This document shows, in pieces, positions 40,784 to 50,565 of a stretch of DNA of 64,000 nt. Both the position numbers and the translations under genes were made by a program. The stretch is from Coriobacteriaceae bacterium (GTDB taxonomy: Bacteria; Actinomycetota; Coriobacteriia; Coriobacteriales; Coriobacteriaceae). Position 1 is the first letter of the stretch. Every line of letters begins with the position of its first letter. The notes below the pieces were generated by a model. The model was not told the DNA's origin, made no database searches, and was given only the letters and a program-made list of their open reading frames with translations. The stretch is taken from positions 124,001-188,000 of the forward strand of contig CABOHA010000002.1 in assembly GCA_902399975.1 (NCBI GenBank), in the 5' to 3' direction.

Positions 40784-41722
40784 ATGACAGACATCGTCCA
40801 CGTCGAAAACCTCGTTAAGCGCTACGACGACCTTATTGCGCTCGACCACTTTAACCTGAGTATCGCCCCCGGCGAGATCTTTGGCCTGCTGGGCCCCAAC
40901 GGCTCGGGCAAGACCACGTCCATCAACTGCATCCTGCAGCTGCTCGCCTACGACAAAGGCACCATCGAGCTGTTCGGCGAGCGCATGACGCCCGCCCGCT
41001 ACGACCTCAAGCGCCGCATCGGTGTGGTGCCTCAGCAGGTGGCGGTGTTCGACGAGCTCACCGTGCGCGAGAACATCGACTATTTCTGCAGTCTCTACGT
41101 CAACGACCGCAAGCGCCGCCGCGCGCTGGTGGACGAGGCGATCGACTTTGTCGGCCTGGGCGACTTTACCAAGTTCCGCCCCGGCAAGCTCTCGGGCGGC
41201 CTGGCGCGTCGTCTCAACATTGCCTGCGGCATCGCGCACAAGCCCGAGCTCATCTTTTTTGACGAACCCACGGTGGCGGTCGACCCGCAAAGCCGCAACG
41301 CCATCCTGGAGGGCATCTGCCGCCTGCGCGACGAGGGCGCCACGGTGGTGTATACCAGCCATTACATGGAGGAAGTCGAGCAGATCTGCAGCCGCATCAT
41401 GATCATGGACGGTGGGCGCGTGCTGGCGCAGGGCACTAACGACGAGCTCAAGCGCATGATTCAGATGGGCGAGAAGATTGTAATCGAGGTCGGCGAGGTT
41501 CCGAGTGCGGCGCTCGGTGCCGTCGCAAGCCTGCCGCACGTTCTGGACCTTTCGGCAACGGCGGGACAACTCACGTTTTCGTGCGAAGCGAGCCCGCACA
41601 ACCTGACGGACATTCTCGATGCGCTGCGCTCGCATGACGTGCCGCTCGGCCGCATCTATTCCGAACCGCCGACCCTCAACGACGTATTCCTCGAGATCAC
41701 CGGCCGCGAGCTGCGCGACTAG
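40784..41722 (+). CDS. ABC transporter ATP-binding protein
   Basis: The 312-residue ATPase energises a drug or lipid exporter. Walker A GPNGSGKT is at residues 37-44, the signature is LSGGLARRL (Gln replaced by Leu), Walker B is LIFFDEPT and the switch histidine lies in YTSHYMEE. The C-terminal 90 residues form the regulatory domain of the CcmA/DrrA group. ATG 40784 was preferred over an upstream in-frame start because homology begins there. The permease gene begins 9 bases after it. Confidence 0.92.
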   Translation: MTDIVHVENLVKRYDDLIALDHFNLSIAPGEIFGLLGPNGSGKTTSINCILQLLAYDKGTIELFGERMTPARYDLKRRIGVVPQQVAVFDELTVRENIDYFCSLYVNDRKRRRALVDEAIDFVGLGDFTKFRPGKLSGGLARRLNIACGIAHKPELIFFDEPTVAVDPQSRNAILEGICRLRDEGATVVYTSHYMEEVEQICSRIMIMDGGRVLAQGTNDELKRMIQMGEKIVIEVGEVPSAALGAVASLPHVLDLSATAGQLTFSCEASPHNLTDILDALRSHDVPLGRIYSEPPTLNDVFLEITGRELRD

Positions 41723-41731
41723 GGGGCGGCC

Positions 41732-42919
41732 ATGTTCAACACCATCATCACCACGGTCAAGACGCTGCTGCGCCGGCCGAGCACGTGGGTCTGGGGCGCT
41801 CTCTTTCCTATCGCGCTTTCCACGATGTTCATGTTTATGTTTGCGAACCTCAGCTCCGACGGCACGGTCGACCCGGTGCCGGTTGCCGTCGTGGCGGACG
41901 AGGCCTGGGATGCCTCGACCTTTAAGGATGTGGCAGCTTCGCTTGCCAAGGCAGGCGACGATCAGCTGCTCGATGTGAGCGAGTACGAAGACTTGGCTGC
42001 CGCGCGCAAAGCGCTCAAGGCCGGCGAGGTCGCGGGCATCTATACGGTTGATGCCGCGGGCACGCCCAGGCTCACGCTGCTTTCGAGCTATGACAGCTCG
42101 CGTGCGTCGACGGTGCTTACCGACCGCAGCATCCTTGAGACGGTGGCAAGCTCGTATACGCAAAATGCCGAGCTCATGTCCCAGATTGCCCAAGACAACC
42201 CGGCCGCCCTTGCCGACCCGGAGGCGGTTGCGCGCGCTCTGTCGCTCGAGGGCGGAACCCGCCGCGTGAGCCTGACTCGTGCCACGCCCGATGGCACGGT
42301 CATTTACTACTACGCGCTCTTTGGCCTGGTCGCGATGATGTCTGCCGAGTTTGCCGCTTTGAGCGTCGTCGATTTGCAGCCCAATCTGTCCGGCCTCGGC
42401 GCGCGCCGCTGCGTGGGCGGTCTTTCCAAGACGGCGTCGCTGGCCGGCATTTTTGTCGGCTCGTGGCTGGTTTCCTTTGCATCGATGGCGGTTGCGATCG
42501 GCTACGTGCGCCTGGTCGTGGGCGTCGACTTTGGCGGGCGCGAGGGGTTGTGCCTGCTGGGCGGGGCTGCATCCGCGCTTGCCGCCACGGGCCTGGGGCT
42601 TTTTGTGGGCACGCTTCCCGTTAAGGGCGGCAAGGCATCCAAGTCGGGCATCCTCACGGGCTTTGCCACCACGTGCGCCCTGTTCGCCGGCCTCTACGGC
42701 GAGCCGGCGATGGCGCTTGCCGATGACGTCGCCCGCGCTTGTCCGGTCGAGTGCTGGCTCAACCCCGTCAAGCTCATCTGCGACATGTTCAATCGCCTGT
42801 ATTTCTTTGAGGACCTGGGGCCCTTCGCTGTTCGCGCCGGCGCGCTCGTCCTGATGGCCCTGGTGTTTGTCGCCGCCGCTACGCTGATCTTTGGAAGGAG
42901 CCGCTATGAGCACCTTTAA
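41732..42919 (+). CDS. ABC-2 type permease, first subunit
   Basis: The 395-residue protein has one N-terminal helix (WVWGALFPIALSTMFMFMF), an external domain of about 170 residues and five C-terminal helices, the ABC2_membrane_3 layout. It overlaps the next permease gene by 14 bases, so the two halves are probably made in equal amounts. Substrate unknown; an antimicrobial or lipid is likely by context. Confidence 0.88.
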   Translation: MFNTIITTVKTLLRRPSTWVWGALFPIALSTMFMFMFANLSSDGTVDPVPVAVVADEAWDASTFKDVAASLAKAGDDQLLDVSEYEDLAAARKALKAGEVAGIYTVDAAGTPRLTLLSSYDSSRASTVLTDRSILETVASSYTQNAELMSQIAQDNPAALADPEAVARALSLEGGTRRVSLTRATPDGTVIYYYALFGLVAMMSAEFAALSVVDLQPNLSGLGARRCVGGLSKTASLAGIFVGSWLVSFASMAVAIGYVRLVVGVDFGGREGLCLLGGAASALAATGLGLFVGTLPVKGGKASKSGILTGFATTCALFAGLYGEPAMALADDVARACPVECWLNPVKLICDMFNRLYFFEDLGPFAVRAGALVLMALVFVAAATLIFGRSRYEHL

Positions 42920-44111
42920 GACCGCGCTTCGCATGGCGCTGGCGCACCCGTTCTACCTGCTCATCTATACGGTGTTCATCTCGCTCATGGGCGTATTCAT
43001 CGCGGCTTCGGTGAGCTGGAACTCGTCGCAGCTTACCGAGTACAAGCCCTACGACACCAACGTGATCGTGGTCGACCGCGACAATAGCGACCTTTCGCGG
43101 GCGCTTACCAAGCACCTGGGCTCACGCTTTGACCTGGTCACGGGCGTCGGCGACGACACATACGACCTTGCCGACGCGCTCTCCAAGAGCAACAGCGCCA
43201 AGGGCAGTGCCGATTGCGTGTTCTTTATCCCGGAGGGGTTTGAGGACGATCTTGTTGCAGCCGCCCGTGCGGGGGAGGCCCTGCCCAAGCTCGACGTGAC
43301 CTATGGTTCCGGCACCATGGCGGCGGCGCTTTCGTCCGCCGAGGCCTCGCGCTGGATCTCGCTCGCGGGCGCTGCGGCGGCGCTTGAACCCGCTGCCTCC
43401 AACGGTGACGTCGTAAGGGCCGCCGAGCACGCGGCCGCAAAGCGCGCGGAGGTCCAGATCGAGCAGGTCAAGGTCGACTCGACTGCTGCTACCACGCTCG
43501 AGTCGTACTTCAACTTTGGCGCGTACGCGATCATCTCGTCGGTCATCGTGTCGGTGGGACTGGTGTTTTCGGGCATGAACGAGCCCGAGCGCGTGCGCCG
43601 CATGGATGCCAGCCCGGTCTCTGAGCGCCAGCGTTCGCTCGCTGTGTTCGCGGCCGCCGCCGTGCTCACCGTTTGCATCTGGCTTGTGTCGAGCATGATG
43701 GGCGTCGTGGGCTTTGCCGGCGCGGTTGCCGAGGTCGGCGTGGGCCGCGTGTGCCTGGCGCTGGCGGCAACGTTTGCCCTGGCGTGCACGCCGCTGGCCG
43801 TTGGCTTTACGCTGTCGAGCCTGGGCGCGCGCGAGGAGCTGCTCAACGGTGTGGGCAACCTGCTCGGCATGCTCATGACGTTTTTGGGCGGCGCCTGGAT
43901 GCCGCTGTCGCTCATGGGCTCGGCCGTGCAGACGGTGGCGCACTTTGTGCCGACGTATTGGGTGAACGACGCAATCGGCAAGGCGCTTGCCTCGGACCTG
44001 ACGTCTGCCGTGTTGGGCGACATCGTCTGTGACCTGGGCGTCACCGTGCTCTTCGCCGCCGCCATCGCCGCCGTAGGCCTAGCCCTCGCACACGCCAAAT
44101 CCCACGCCTAG
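42906..44111 (+). CDS. ABC-2 type permease, second subunit
   Basis: The 401-residue protein has the same topology as the preceding permease: helix near 12-35, external domain 36-205, then about five helices from 210. ATG 42906 follows GGAAGGAG and is preferred over an upstream codon inside the first permease. The two subunits and the ATPase make a complete exporter. Confidence 0.88.
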   Translation: MSTFKTALRMALAHPFYLLIYTVFISLMGVFIAASVSWNSSQLTEYKPYDTNVIVVDRDNSDLSRALTKHLGSRFDLVTGVGDDTYDLADALSKSNSAKGSADCVFFIPEGFEDDLVAAARAGEALPKLDVTYGSGTMAAALSSAEASRWISLAGAAAALEPAASNGDVVRAAEHAAAKRAEVQIEQVKVDSTAATTLESYFNFGAYAIISSVIVSVGLVFSGMNEPERVRRMDASPVSERQRSLAVFAAAAVLTVCIWLVSSMMGVVGFAGAVAEVGVGRVCLALAATFALACTPLAVGFTLSSLGAREELLNGVGNLLGMLMTFLGGAWMPLSLMGSAVQTVAHFVPTYWVNDAIGKALASDLTSAVLGDIVCDLGVTVLFAAAIAAVGLALAHAKSHA

Positions 44112-44120
44112 CCACCTAGT

Positions 44121-44270
44121 CATTGGGGACAGTCTTTGCCGATTCGCCGGCAGGGCTGGCAGGGACTGTCCCAATATGTCGGCACTTGGGGACGCTCCTT
44201 TCCTGCCGGCACTCATTGGGGACAGACTTAAATGAGCGATTTCACTCATTTAAGTCTGTCCCCAATGAGT
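44121..44270. repeat. Cluster of TTGGGGACAG palindromic repeats
   Basis: CATTGGGGACAGTC...GACTGTCCCAAT spans 44121-44175, a half copy lies near 44184, and a perfect 26-bp inverted repeat (arms 44211-44236 and 44245-44270, start ACTCATTGGGGACAGA) ends the cluster. Related copies occur at 47757 and 56358. Confidence 0.9.
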
Positions 44271-44297
44271 AGGTTGGAAAAAAGTCGCGCACGTCGC

Positions 44298-44325
44298 TTA
44301 AAAATAGTTCGCCCAGGTTTACTAT
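44298..44325 (+). promoter_or_regulatory. Possible promoter of the ABC/FtsX operon
   Basis: TTAAAA and TACTAT are 16 bases apart, about 40 bases upstream of the ATPase start codon, in an AT-richer stretch. Match to consensus is moderate. Confidence 0.35.
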
Positions 44326-44366
44326 TACCCTAGAAAAGTAGCAGAAGGCTAACAACGGGGGATAAC

Positions 44367-45080
44367 ATGGCGACAAAGCAAGCCTATGTCCAGGTCAAAG
44401 GGCTCAAGAAACACTACGGCGACGGTGATGCGCGCCTGACGGTACTCGATGGCATCGACACGTCCATCAACCGCGGCGAGATCTGCGTCATGCTGGGGCC
44501 CTCGGGCTCGGGCAAGTCGACCTTTCTCAACCTGATCGGCGGCCTGGAGGATGCCGACGGTGGCTCCATCATGGTGGACGGCTGCGACCTCACGGTGCTC
44601 AAACCTACCGATCTGGGCGAGTATCGCCGCCGTGAGCTGGGTTTTGTCTTCCAGTTCTACAACCTGGTGCCCGATCTCACCATCAAGGAGAACATCGAGG
44701 TCACGGCGCACCTGTCCAAAAACCCGCTCAATGTCGACGACCTGCTGCGTTCGCTGGGCCTCTACGAGCACCGCAACAAGTTCCCGCGCCAGGTCTCGGG
44801 CGGCCAACAGCAGCGTTGCGCCATCGGCCGCGCACTCGTCAAAAACCCGGGCCTGCTGCTGTGCGACGAGCCCACCGGCGCGCTTGACTACAAGACATCC
44901 AAGGAAATCTTGCAGCTCATGGAGGATGTTAACCGCACCTACGGCTGCACCATCATCATCGTCACCCACAACGCCGCCATCGCCCGCATGGCCAACCGCG
45001 TGCTGCGCCTGCGCGACGGCCGCATCGTCGAGGATGAGCTCAACGAGTCACCCGTCGCGGCCGCCGAGCTCGATTGGTAG
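44367..45080 (+). CDS. MacB/LolD-type ABC ATPase
   Basis: The 237-residue ATPase has Walker [11 protein letters not shown]-loop [10 protein letters not shown], signature [15 protein letters not shown] and Walker [13 protein letters not shown], all canonical for ATPases paired with FtsX-family permeases. These systems act as mechanotransmission pumps on peptides, antibiotics or cell-wall substrates. The permease ATG follows its stop codon by 8 bases. Confidence 0.93.
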   Translation: MATKQAYVQVKGLKKHYGDGDARLTVLDGIDTSINRGEICVMLGPSGSGKSTFLNLIGGLEDADGGSIMVDGCDLTVLKPTDLGEYRRRELGFVFQFYNLVPDLTIKENIEVTAHLSKNPLNVDDLLRSLGLYEHRNKFPRQVSGGQQQRCAIGRALVKNPGLLLCDEPTGALDYKTSKEILQLMEDVNRTYGCTIIIVTHNAAIARMANRVLRLRDGRIVEDELNESPVAAAELDW

Positions 45081-45088
45081 GCGGCGCC

Positions 45089-47755
45089 ATGACACCTCTC
45101 GCAAAACGTCTCCCGCGCGAGCTGCGCCGCAATATCGGCAAGTACCTGGGCATCTTTTTGCTTATGTGCGGAAGCATCGCCCTTACCTCGGGCTTTTTGC
45201 TCGCGGCGCATTCCATCGGCTGCCTCATCGACGACATGCGCGACGAGTACACGATCGAGGACGGCCGCGTGACCACCTCCTTCGAGGCTACCAAAGACCA
45301 GCTCAAGGCCGCCGAGGATGCAGCCGGCGACGTCGGCGGCGTTACGTTCTACAAGAACTTCTCTATCGACGCCATCATCAAAAAGGCGGCTGGCGACGAC
45401 GGCACCAAGCGCACCCTGCGCACCTACGCGCATCGCTCCAAGGTTGACATTGCGTCCTACTGCGAAGGCAGGCAGCCCAAGACGGACGATGAGGTGGCAA
45501 TCGACCGTGTCTTCGCCACCAACAACGACCTCGCCGTGGGCGATAAGGTCGAGCTTGAGGGCCGCACCTACACCATCTGCGGCATCATGACCCAGCCCGA
45601 TAGCCAGGCGTTGTTCCTCGACAATTCGGACTTTACGGTGAACACCATCACGTACGGCGTGGCCGAGGTCACCGACGCCGGCTTTGCCGCGCTTGAGGAC
45701 GCCGGCGGCGCGCCTGCCTACACCTACTCCTTTACCTTTACCGATCGCGACCTCCCCACCGCGGATCGCATCGATACGGAGCAGGATATGGTCGAGGCGC
45801 TGGCCGATGCCGATGCGCGCGTGGACGATCTGATCGATGCCGATTCCAATCAGGGCATTGGCTATGCGCGCGACGACGTCGACGGCGACTCCATGATGTG
45901 GATGACGCTGCTCGACATTATCATCGTGATCATGGCGTTTGTCTTTGTGGTCCTTACCGACGCCACCATCGAGGAGGAGAGCGCCATTATCGGCACGCTG
46001 CTCGCCAGCGGCTATCGCCGTCGCGAGATCGTGCTGCATTACCTGGCACTTCCCGCCATCGTGGGCGTGCTCGCGGCACTTTTGGGAACCGCGCTCGGCG
46101 TTGCGTTCTTTACCGAGCCCATGCGCGGTCTCTACTACGGCTCGTACAGCCTGCCGCCCTTCCAGGTGTACTGGAGCTGGGAGATCTTCGTGAAGTGTGC
46201 CGTGGTCCCCGCCGCTGCGCTCATCCTCATCACGCTGGTGGGCCTGCTTCGCAAGATGGGCAAGACGCCGTTGCAGTTCCTTCGTCACGAGGCGAGCGGC
46301 AAATCGGGCACCAAGCGCGGCCTGCAGCTGCCGGAGTGCATGGGCTTTGTCTCGCGCTTCCGCCTGCGCGTCTTCCTGCGCAACCTGGGCAACTTCGCCA
46401 CGCTCTTCGTGGGCATTGCATTCGCCTCGCTGCTGCTGCTCTTTGGCCTGGCGATTTTGCCCACGATGACGCACTACGCCGACAACCTCGAGACGAGCCT
46501 GGTCGCCGAGCATCAGTACACACTCAAGGCGCCGCTGGAGCTCGAGGGCACTACCGAGGAGCGCGAGCAGTGGTCGGCACTCGAGCGCTTGCAGTCGGTT
46601 GACGGCGCGCTGCTTTCTGCCGCCCAGGATGCCGATGACGAGCTTGACGGCGCGGCCGATGCGGCGCAGACGGCAGCCGATGCCGCGACCGCATCTCCGT
46701 CTGCCGAGAGCCTGACCGCAGCGCAGGATGCGCTTGCCAAGGTCCAGGACAAGAAAGATGTGCTTTATGCGCGCCTCGATGACCTTGCCGATGCCCTCGG
46801 CTGCAACCGCGACGAGGCTATCGACCTGATCGACAAGGCCTCTAAGATCGACACTGACAACGACGATATCCACCCGGTCAATTCGACCGACAACGGCGCG
46901 GGCGCAATCGCGCAGGCCGAGAAATATGCCGTCTACCAGCTGCAATGCGACCGCGGCGATGGTAATGGCGAGGAGACGATTTCCGTCTACGGTATTTCAT
47001 CCGATTCGCGTTATTGGAAAGACCTCAACGTCGGCGATGGGCGCGTCGTCTTTGGCGGCGGTCTGCTCGATAAGTTTGGCTGGAGCGAGGGTCAGAAGGT
47101 CACGCTCAGCGACAAGTATGAAGGCGAGAATCATTCCTTTAAGTACGCGGGCAAGGACTGCGTTTGGGGCTCTAAGTCGGATATGAATGTCTATATGAGC
47201 ATCGACGACTTTAACGAGCTGTTCGGCAACGACGCCGCCTACTTTAACGGCTATGTGAGCGACGAGAAGCTCGACCTCGATGCGCGCTACTTTGCCGGCG
47301 ACACCACGCCCGACGACATGCGCGCCGTGGGCGACCAGTTCATCGGCATGATGAGCAAATTGATCGGCATGATGGTCGGGCTCGCGGTGTTTATCTTCCT
47401 GCTGTTTATGTATCTGCTGACCAAGGCTGTTATCGACCATAGCGCCCGGTCGATCAGCTACATGAAGGTCTTTGGCTATCGCGATGGCGAGATCTCGCAT
47501 CTGTACATCCGCTCGATCACGCTGTGCGTGGCGGTGTCACTCGTGCTGAGCCTGCCCGTGATCATTGGTTCGCTGACCGCGATTTTTCGCTCGATGCTGC
47601 TCGCCTACAACGGCAATATCGAGATCTACGTGCCCGCTTGGTCCATGGCTGCATGCGTCGGCATCGGCTTTGCGACCTACCTGGTCGTGGCGCTGCTACA
47701 CACGCGCTCTATCAAGCGCGTCAGCCTGGCCGAAGCCCTCAAGGTGCAGGAGTAG
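45089..47755 (+). CDS. FtsX-family ABC permease with long extracellular and coiled region
   Basis: The 888-residue permease has an N-terminal helix (YLGIFLLMCGSIALTSGFLL), an external MacB-like domain, three helices near 275-400, then a helix followed by an Ala/Asp-rich, partly coiled external region (about 470-600) and a second beta domain, and three final helices. This double-FtsX topology is typical of large Gram-positive exporters. ATG 45089 was chosen over an upstream TTG. Confidence 0.88.
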   Translation: MTPLAKRLPRELRRNIGKYLGIFLLMCGSIALTSGFLLAAHSIGCLIDDMRDEYTIEDGRVTTSFEATKDQLKAAEDAAGDVGGVTFYKNFSIDAIIKKAAGDDGTKRTLRTYAHRSKVDIASYCEGRQPKTDDEVAIDRVFATNNDLAVGDKVELEGRTYTICGIMTQPDSQALFLDNSDFTVNTITYGVAEVTDAGFAALEDAGGAPAYTYSFTFTDRDLPTADRIDTEQDMVEALADADARVDDLIDADSNQGIGYARDDVDGDSMMWMTLLDIIIVIMAFVFVVLTDATIEEESAIIGTLLASGYRRREIVLHYLALPAIVGVLAALLGTALGVAFFTEPMRGLYYGSYSLPPFQVYWSWEIFVKCAVVPAAALILITLVGLLRKMGKTPLQFLRHEASGKSGTKRGLQLPECMGFVSRFRLRVFLRNLGNFATLFVGIAFASLLLLFGLAILPTMTHYADNLETSLVAEHQYTLKAPLELEGTTEEREQWSALERLQSVDGALLSAAQDADDELDGAADAAQTAADAATASPSAESLTAAQDALAKVQDKKDVLYARLDDLADALGCNRDEAIDLIDKASKIDTDNDDIHPVNSTDNGAGAIAQAEKYAVYQLQCDRGDGNGEETISVYGISSDSRYWKDLNVGDGRVVFGGGLLDKFGWSEGQKVTLSDKYEGENHSFKYAGKDCVWGSKSDMNVYMSIDDFNELFGNDAAYFNGYVSDEKLDLDARYFAGDTTPDDMRAVGDQFIGMMSKLIGMMVGLAVFIFLLFMYLLTKAVIDHSARSISYMKVFGYRDGEISHLYIRSITLCVAVSLVLSLPVIIGSLTAIFRSMLLAYNGNIEIYVPAWSMAACVGIGFATYLVVALLHTRSIKRVSLAEALKVQE

Positions 47756-47756
47756 T

Positions 47757-47863
47757 CATTGGGGACGTTCTTAAACGACTAGTCGTTGGGGACAGTCTTT
47801 GCCGGATCGCCGGCTCGCTGGCCGGGCGGCAAGCACTCATTTAAGTCTGTCCCCAATGAGTGC
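47757..47863. repeat. TTGGGGAC repeat cluster after FtsX gene
   Basis: The cluster starts at the stop codon with CATTGGGGACGTTCTTAAAC, continues with TTGGGGACAGTC, and ends with CACTCATTTAAGTCTGTCCC...AATGAGTG, an arm identical in core to the 44211-44270 palindrome. Confidence 0.85.
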
Positions 47864-47956
47864 CTAGCGACTCGGCGTTGCGCTTGACTTCAACCCCACT
47901 TCAACGGGTACCATCCTCTATGTCTGTAACGCCATATAGACCGAGGGGATATATCT

Positions 47957-49162
47957 ATGACCGCAACCGCACCCGCAGCACCGGCAAAGGTGTACTTCAC
48001 CAACCTGCGCACGCATGCTCGCGAGAGCCAGCTCGACAAACTCAAGCGCCTCATTCGCCGCGCCGGCATTGAGCAGATCGACTTTGAGAACAAGTTTGTC
48101 GCCATCAAGATTCACTTTGGCGAGCTGGGCAACCTGAGCTTTTTGCGCCCAAACTACGCCCGCGCCGTCGCCGACGTGGTGAAGGAGCTGGGCGGCAAGC
48201 CCTTCCTCACCGACTGCAACACGCTCTATGTGGGCAGCCGCAAAAATGCGCTCGAGCACATCGATACCGCCTACCAGAACGGCTTTACCCCGTATGCCAC
48301 GGGCTGCCAGATCATCATCGCCGACGGTCTCAAAGGTACCGACGAGGCGCTCGTCCCGGTCGAGGGTGGCGAGTACGTGCGCGAGGCCAAGATCGGTCAG
48401 GCGCTCATGGATGCCGACATCGTGATCAGCCTCACCCACTTTAAGGGCCATGAGCAGGCCGGCTTTGGCGGTGCCATGAAGAACCTGGGTATGGGCGGCG
48501 GTAGCCGTGCCGGCAAGATGGAGCAGCACGCCGCTGGCAAGCCGAGCGTCGATACCACCAACTGCGTTGGCTGCCGTGCCTGCGAGAAGATATGCGCGCA
48601 CAGCGCCATCACGTTTGACGGTACGCGTGAGCGCGAGCTTGCCAACGGCAAAACCCGTACGGTTCACGTTGCCGCTATCGACCACGATCGCTGCGTGGGC
48701 TGCGGACGCTGCATTGCGGCGTGCAACCAGGACTGCATCAAGCCCGACTATGATGCCGCGGCCGACGTACTCAACTACAAGATCGCCGAGTACACCAAAG
48801 CCGTCGTCGACGGCCGCCCGAGCTTCCACATCTCGCTTGCCATGGATATCAGCCCCAACTGCGACTGCCATCCCGAAAACGACACGCCTATCGTCAACGA
48901 TATCGGCATGTTCGCGAGCTTCGACCCGGTCGCCATCGATCAGGCCTGTGCCGATGCCGTCCTGGCATCCGAGCCGCTGCCCAACACCGTGCTTACCGAC
49001 AGCGCGGCCAAAATGGAGCACAATCACGAGCATTTGAAGGGCGAGCAGGCTAAGGACCCCTTCTGCATCACGCACCCCGACACCGACTGGCGCTCCTGCA
49101 TCGCGCATGCCGAGAAGATCGGCCTGGGCACGAGCAAGTATGAGCTCATCGAGGTCAAGTAA
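47957..49162 (+). CDS. DUF362 protein with two [4Fe-4S] motifs
   Basis: The 401-residue protein carries a DUF362 domain (KIHFGELGNLSFLRPNYA, then SLTHFKGHEQAGFGGAMKNLGMG) interrupted by two ferredoxin motifs, CVGCRACEKICAHSA and CVGCGRCIAACNQD. Such proteins are widespread in anaerobes; the electron-transfer partner is unknown. The gene is monocistronic. Confidence 0.88.
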   Translation: MTATAPAAPAKVYFTNLRTHARESQLDKLKRLIRRAGIEQIDFENKFVAIKIHFGELGNLSFLRPNYARAVADVVKELGGKPFLTDCNTLYVGSRKNALEHIDTAYQNGFTPYATGCQIIIADGLKGTDEALVPVEGGEYVREAKIGQALMDADIVISLTHFKGHEQAGFGGAMKNLGMGGGSRAGKMEQHAAGKPSVDTTNCVGCRACEKICAHSAITFDGTRERELANGKTRTVHVAAIDHDRCVGCGRCIAACNQDCIKPDYDAAADVLNYKIAEYTKAVVDGRPSFHISLAMDISPNCDCHPENDTPIVNDIGMFASFDPVAIDQACADAVLASEPLPNTVLTDSAAKMEHNHEHLKGEQAKDPFCITHPDTDWRSCIAHAEKIGLGTSKYELIEVK

Positions 49163-49214
49163 CACCTAGCTATTGGACAAAACAAGCGCCTCTGTGGCGT
49201 AAGTCGAGCAAAAG

Positions 49215-49243
49215 CCGCCCGCGAGCACAGCGCTCGCGGGCGG
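49215..49243 (+). terminator. Hairpin after DUF362 gene
   Basis: A perfect 12-bp stem (CCGCCCGCGAGC / GCTCGCGGGCGG) with a 5-base loop is followed by ATTTCC only. It could terminate either of the convergent genes. Confidence 0.55.
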
Positions 49244-49248
49244 ATTTC

Positions 49249-49372
49249 CGGAAGTATGCGGCAAATTTCGAGACCGCCGAGCACACGACGTTTTTTGGCA
49301 ACAAAACCCCTGATAAATTGTTGATAAAACTGCGGTCTGGTCGGCAGTTCCAGATTTTGCCGCATACTTCCG
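49249..49372. repeat. Palindromic element with 17-bp inverted ends
   Basis: CGGAAGTATGCGGCAAA at 49249-49265 is exactly inverted at 49356-49372. The interior has a second, inner pairing (GACCGC with GCGGTC). The right flank AAAATAGGGGG also occurs inside palindromic copy A at 38.2 kb, suggesting relatedness. Confidence 0.75.
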
Positions 49373-49413
49373 AAAATAGGGGGTCAGATAAAGCCCCGGA
49401 CGTTGCTTTTTGC

Positions 49414-50379
49414 CTAAAAATTCTTTCCGAGGAAGTCGTCGACCGTCTTCCAGTAGAGCTCGGGGTCGACTTGCGCGCTCTTGGCGTGGGTGGCGCCGTG
49501 GATAGTGAGCTTCTGTTTAACCTTGCTGGCGCACGCCTCGTAGTTTTGGTCGAGCATGCTGTACGGTACAAAGGTGTCTTGGTCACCGTGGATAAAAAGC
49601 ATGGGAACTGTTGCACGTTTGAGTTGATCCACGCTGCTTGCCTTATGGAAGTCGTAGCCCGCGCGCACGTTGCACACCAAGTTTGCTACATCGAGCAAGG
49701 GAAAGCTGGGCAGGCCGAACACGTCCTTGAGCTGCAGAGAAAACTCGTCCCAGACGCTCGTGTAGCCGCAGTCCTCGATAATGCATTTCACATTTGCGGG
49801 CAGAGATTCCCCCGCGACATTCATGGCCGTCGCCGCGCCCATCGACTCGCCAAAGACCAGGATGCGCGCCTTGGGATCGGCCGCAACGATCCGCCCGATC
49901 CACGCGACGGCATCGAGTCGCTCGGGCCAGCCCATGCCGATGTAGTCACCGCCGGAACGCTCGTGGGCGCGGGCGGCAGGTGCGAGCACGTTCATGCCGC
50001 GGTCGTGGAATCTCTTGGCGTATCGGGCCATACCGATGGGCTCATCGGTGTATCCGTGTAGGCAGATAGCGTAATTGTGCGTGCTCTCTGGGGCGGCAAA
50101 ATACCAGGCGGCAAGTTCGGTTCCGTCATCTGCGGTGAGGCTGCTACTCTCGCGGTTTTCTATAAACCATGCCCGCGCCTCGACTGCCTCGGCATCCATC
50201 TGCTCGCCCTTTTTGCCGTCCTTGCCGTCCTGCATCATCTTCATGGTGTAGGGCGCTTGGGGATTCAGGGCAAAGTCGAACAAGAAGTTGCCGGCAAACC
50301 CCAGCAGCGCGACAACGAGCACCAGCGCAACAACACCGGCTACCTTAAGCTTTCGATGGGAACGTGCGTTTTGAGACAT
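49414..50379 (-). CDS. Membrane-anchored alpha/beta hydrolase
   Basis: The 321-residue protein has an N-terminal membrane helix (VAGVVALVLVVALLGFAG) and an external hydrolase domain. Nucleophile S179 lies in FGESMG, the oxyanion stretch in CLHGYTDE, the acid in HGDQDTFVPY, and the final histidine in IHGATHAKS. It is an esterase or peptidase of the BD-FAE/S9-like group; the substrate is unknown. Confidence 0.88.
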   Translation of the reverse strand: MSQNARSHRKLKVAGVVALVLVVALLGFAGNFLFDFALNPQAPYTMKMMQDGKDGKKGEQMDAEAVEARAWFIENRESSSLTADDGTELAAWYFAAPESTHNYAICLHGYTDEPIGMARYAKRFHDRGMNVLAPAARAHERSGGDYIGMGWPERLDAVAWIGRIVAADPKARILVFGESMGAATAMNVAGESLPANVKCIIEDCGYTSVWDEFSLQLKDVFGLPSFPLLDVANLVCNVRAGYDFHKASSVDQLKRATVPMLFIHGDQDTFVPYSMLDQNYEACASKVKQKLTIHGATHAKSAQVDPELYWKTVDDFLGKNF

Positions 50380-50524
50380 AAGAAGCTTTCCTATAAGATG
50401 TTAATACATCAACATTTAATGCAAGCGCATTATGGACGTTCACCGTTGATGCGTCAACAGGCAAAGAATGGGTAAACAAAGGGTCACGTATGGTGCAAAT
50501 TTCGCACGCACCCAGACGCTTTGA

Positions 50525-50530
50525 TATAGT
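50525..50530 (+). promoter_or_regulatory. Possible -10 box of the hlyIII-like gene
   Basis: TATAGT lies 35 bases before the start codon, with a weak -35-like TTCGCA 17 bases upstream. Confidence 0.3.
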
Positions 50531-50565
50531 GTTGAGAACTCTTTACGTTGGAGGATGTAACCGGC

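Noticed and set aside
40712..42934. 740-codon open frame on the minus strand
   Set aside because: It is antisense to the ABC ATPase and permease and has a repetitive Arg/His-rich composition typical of shadow frames.
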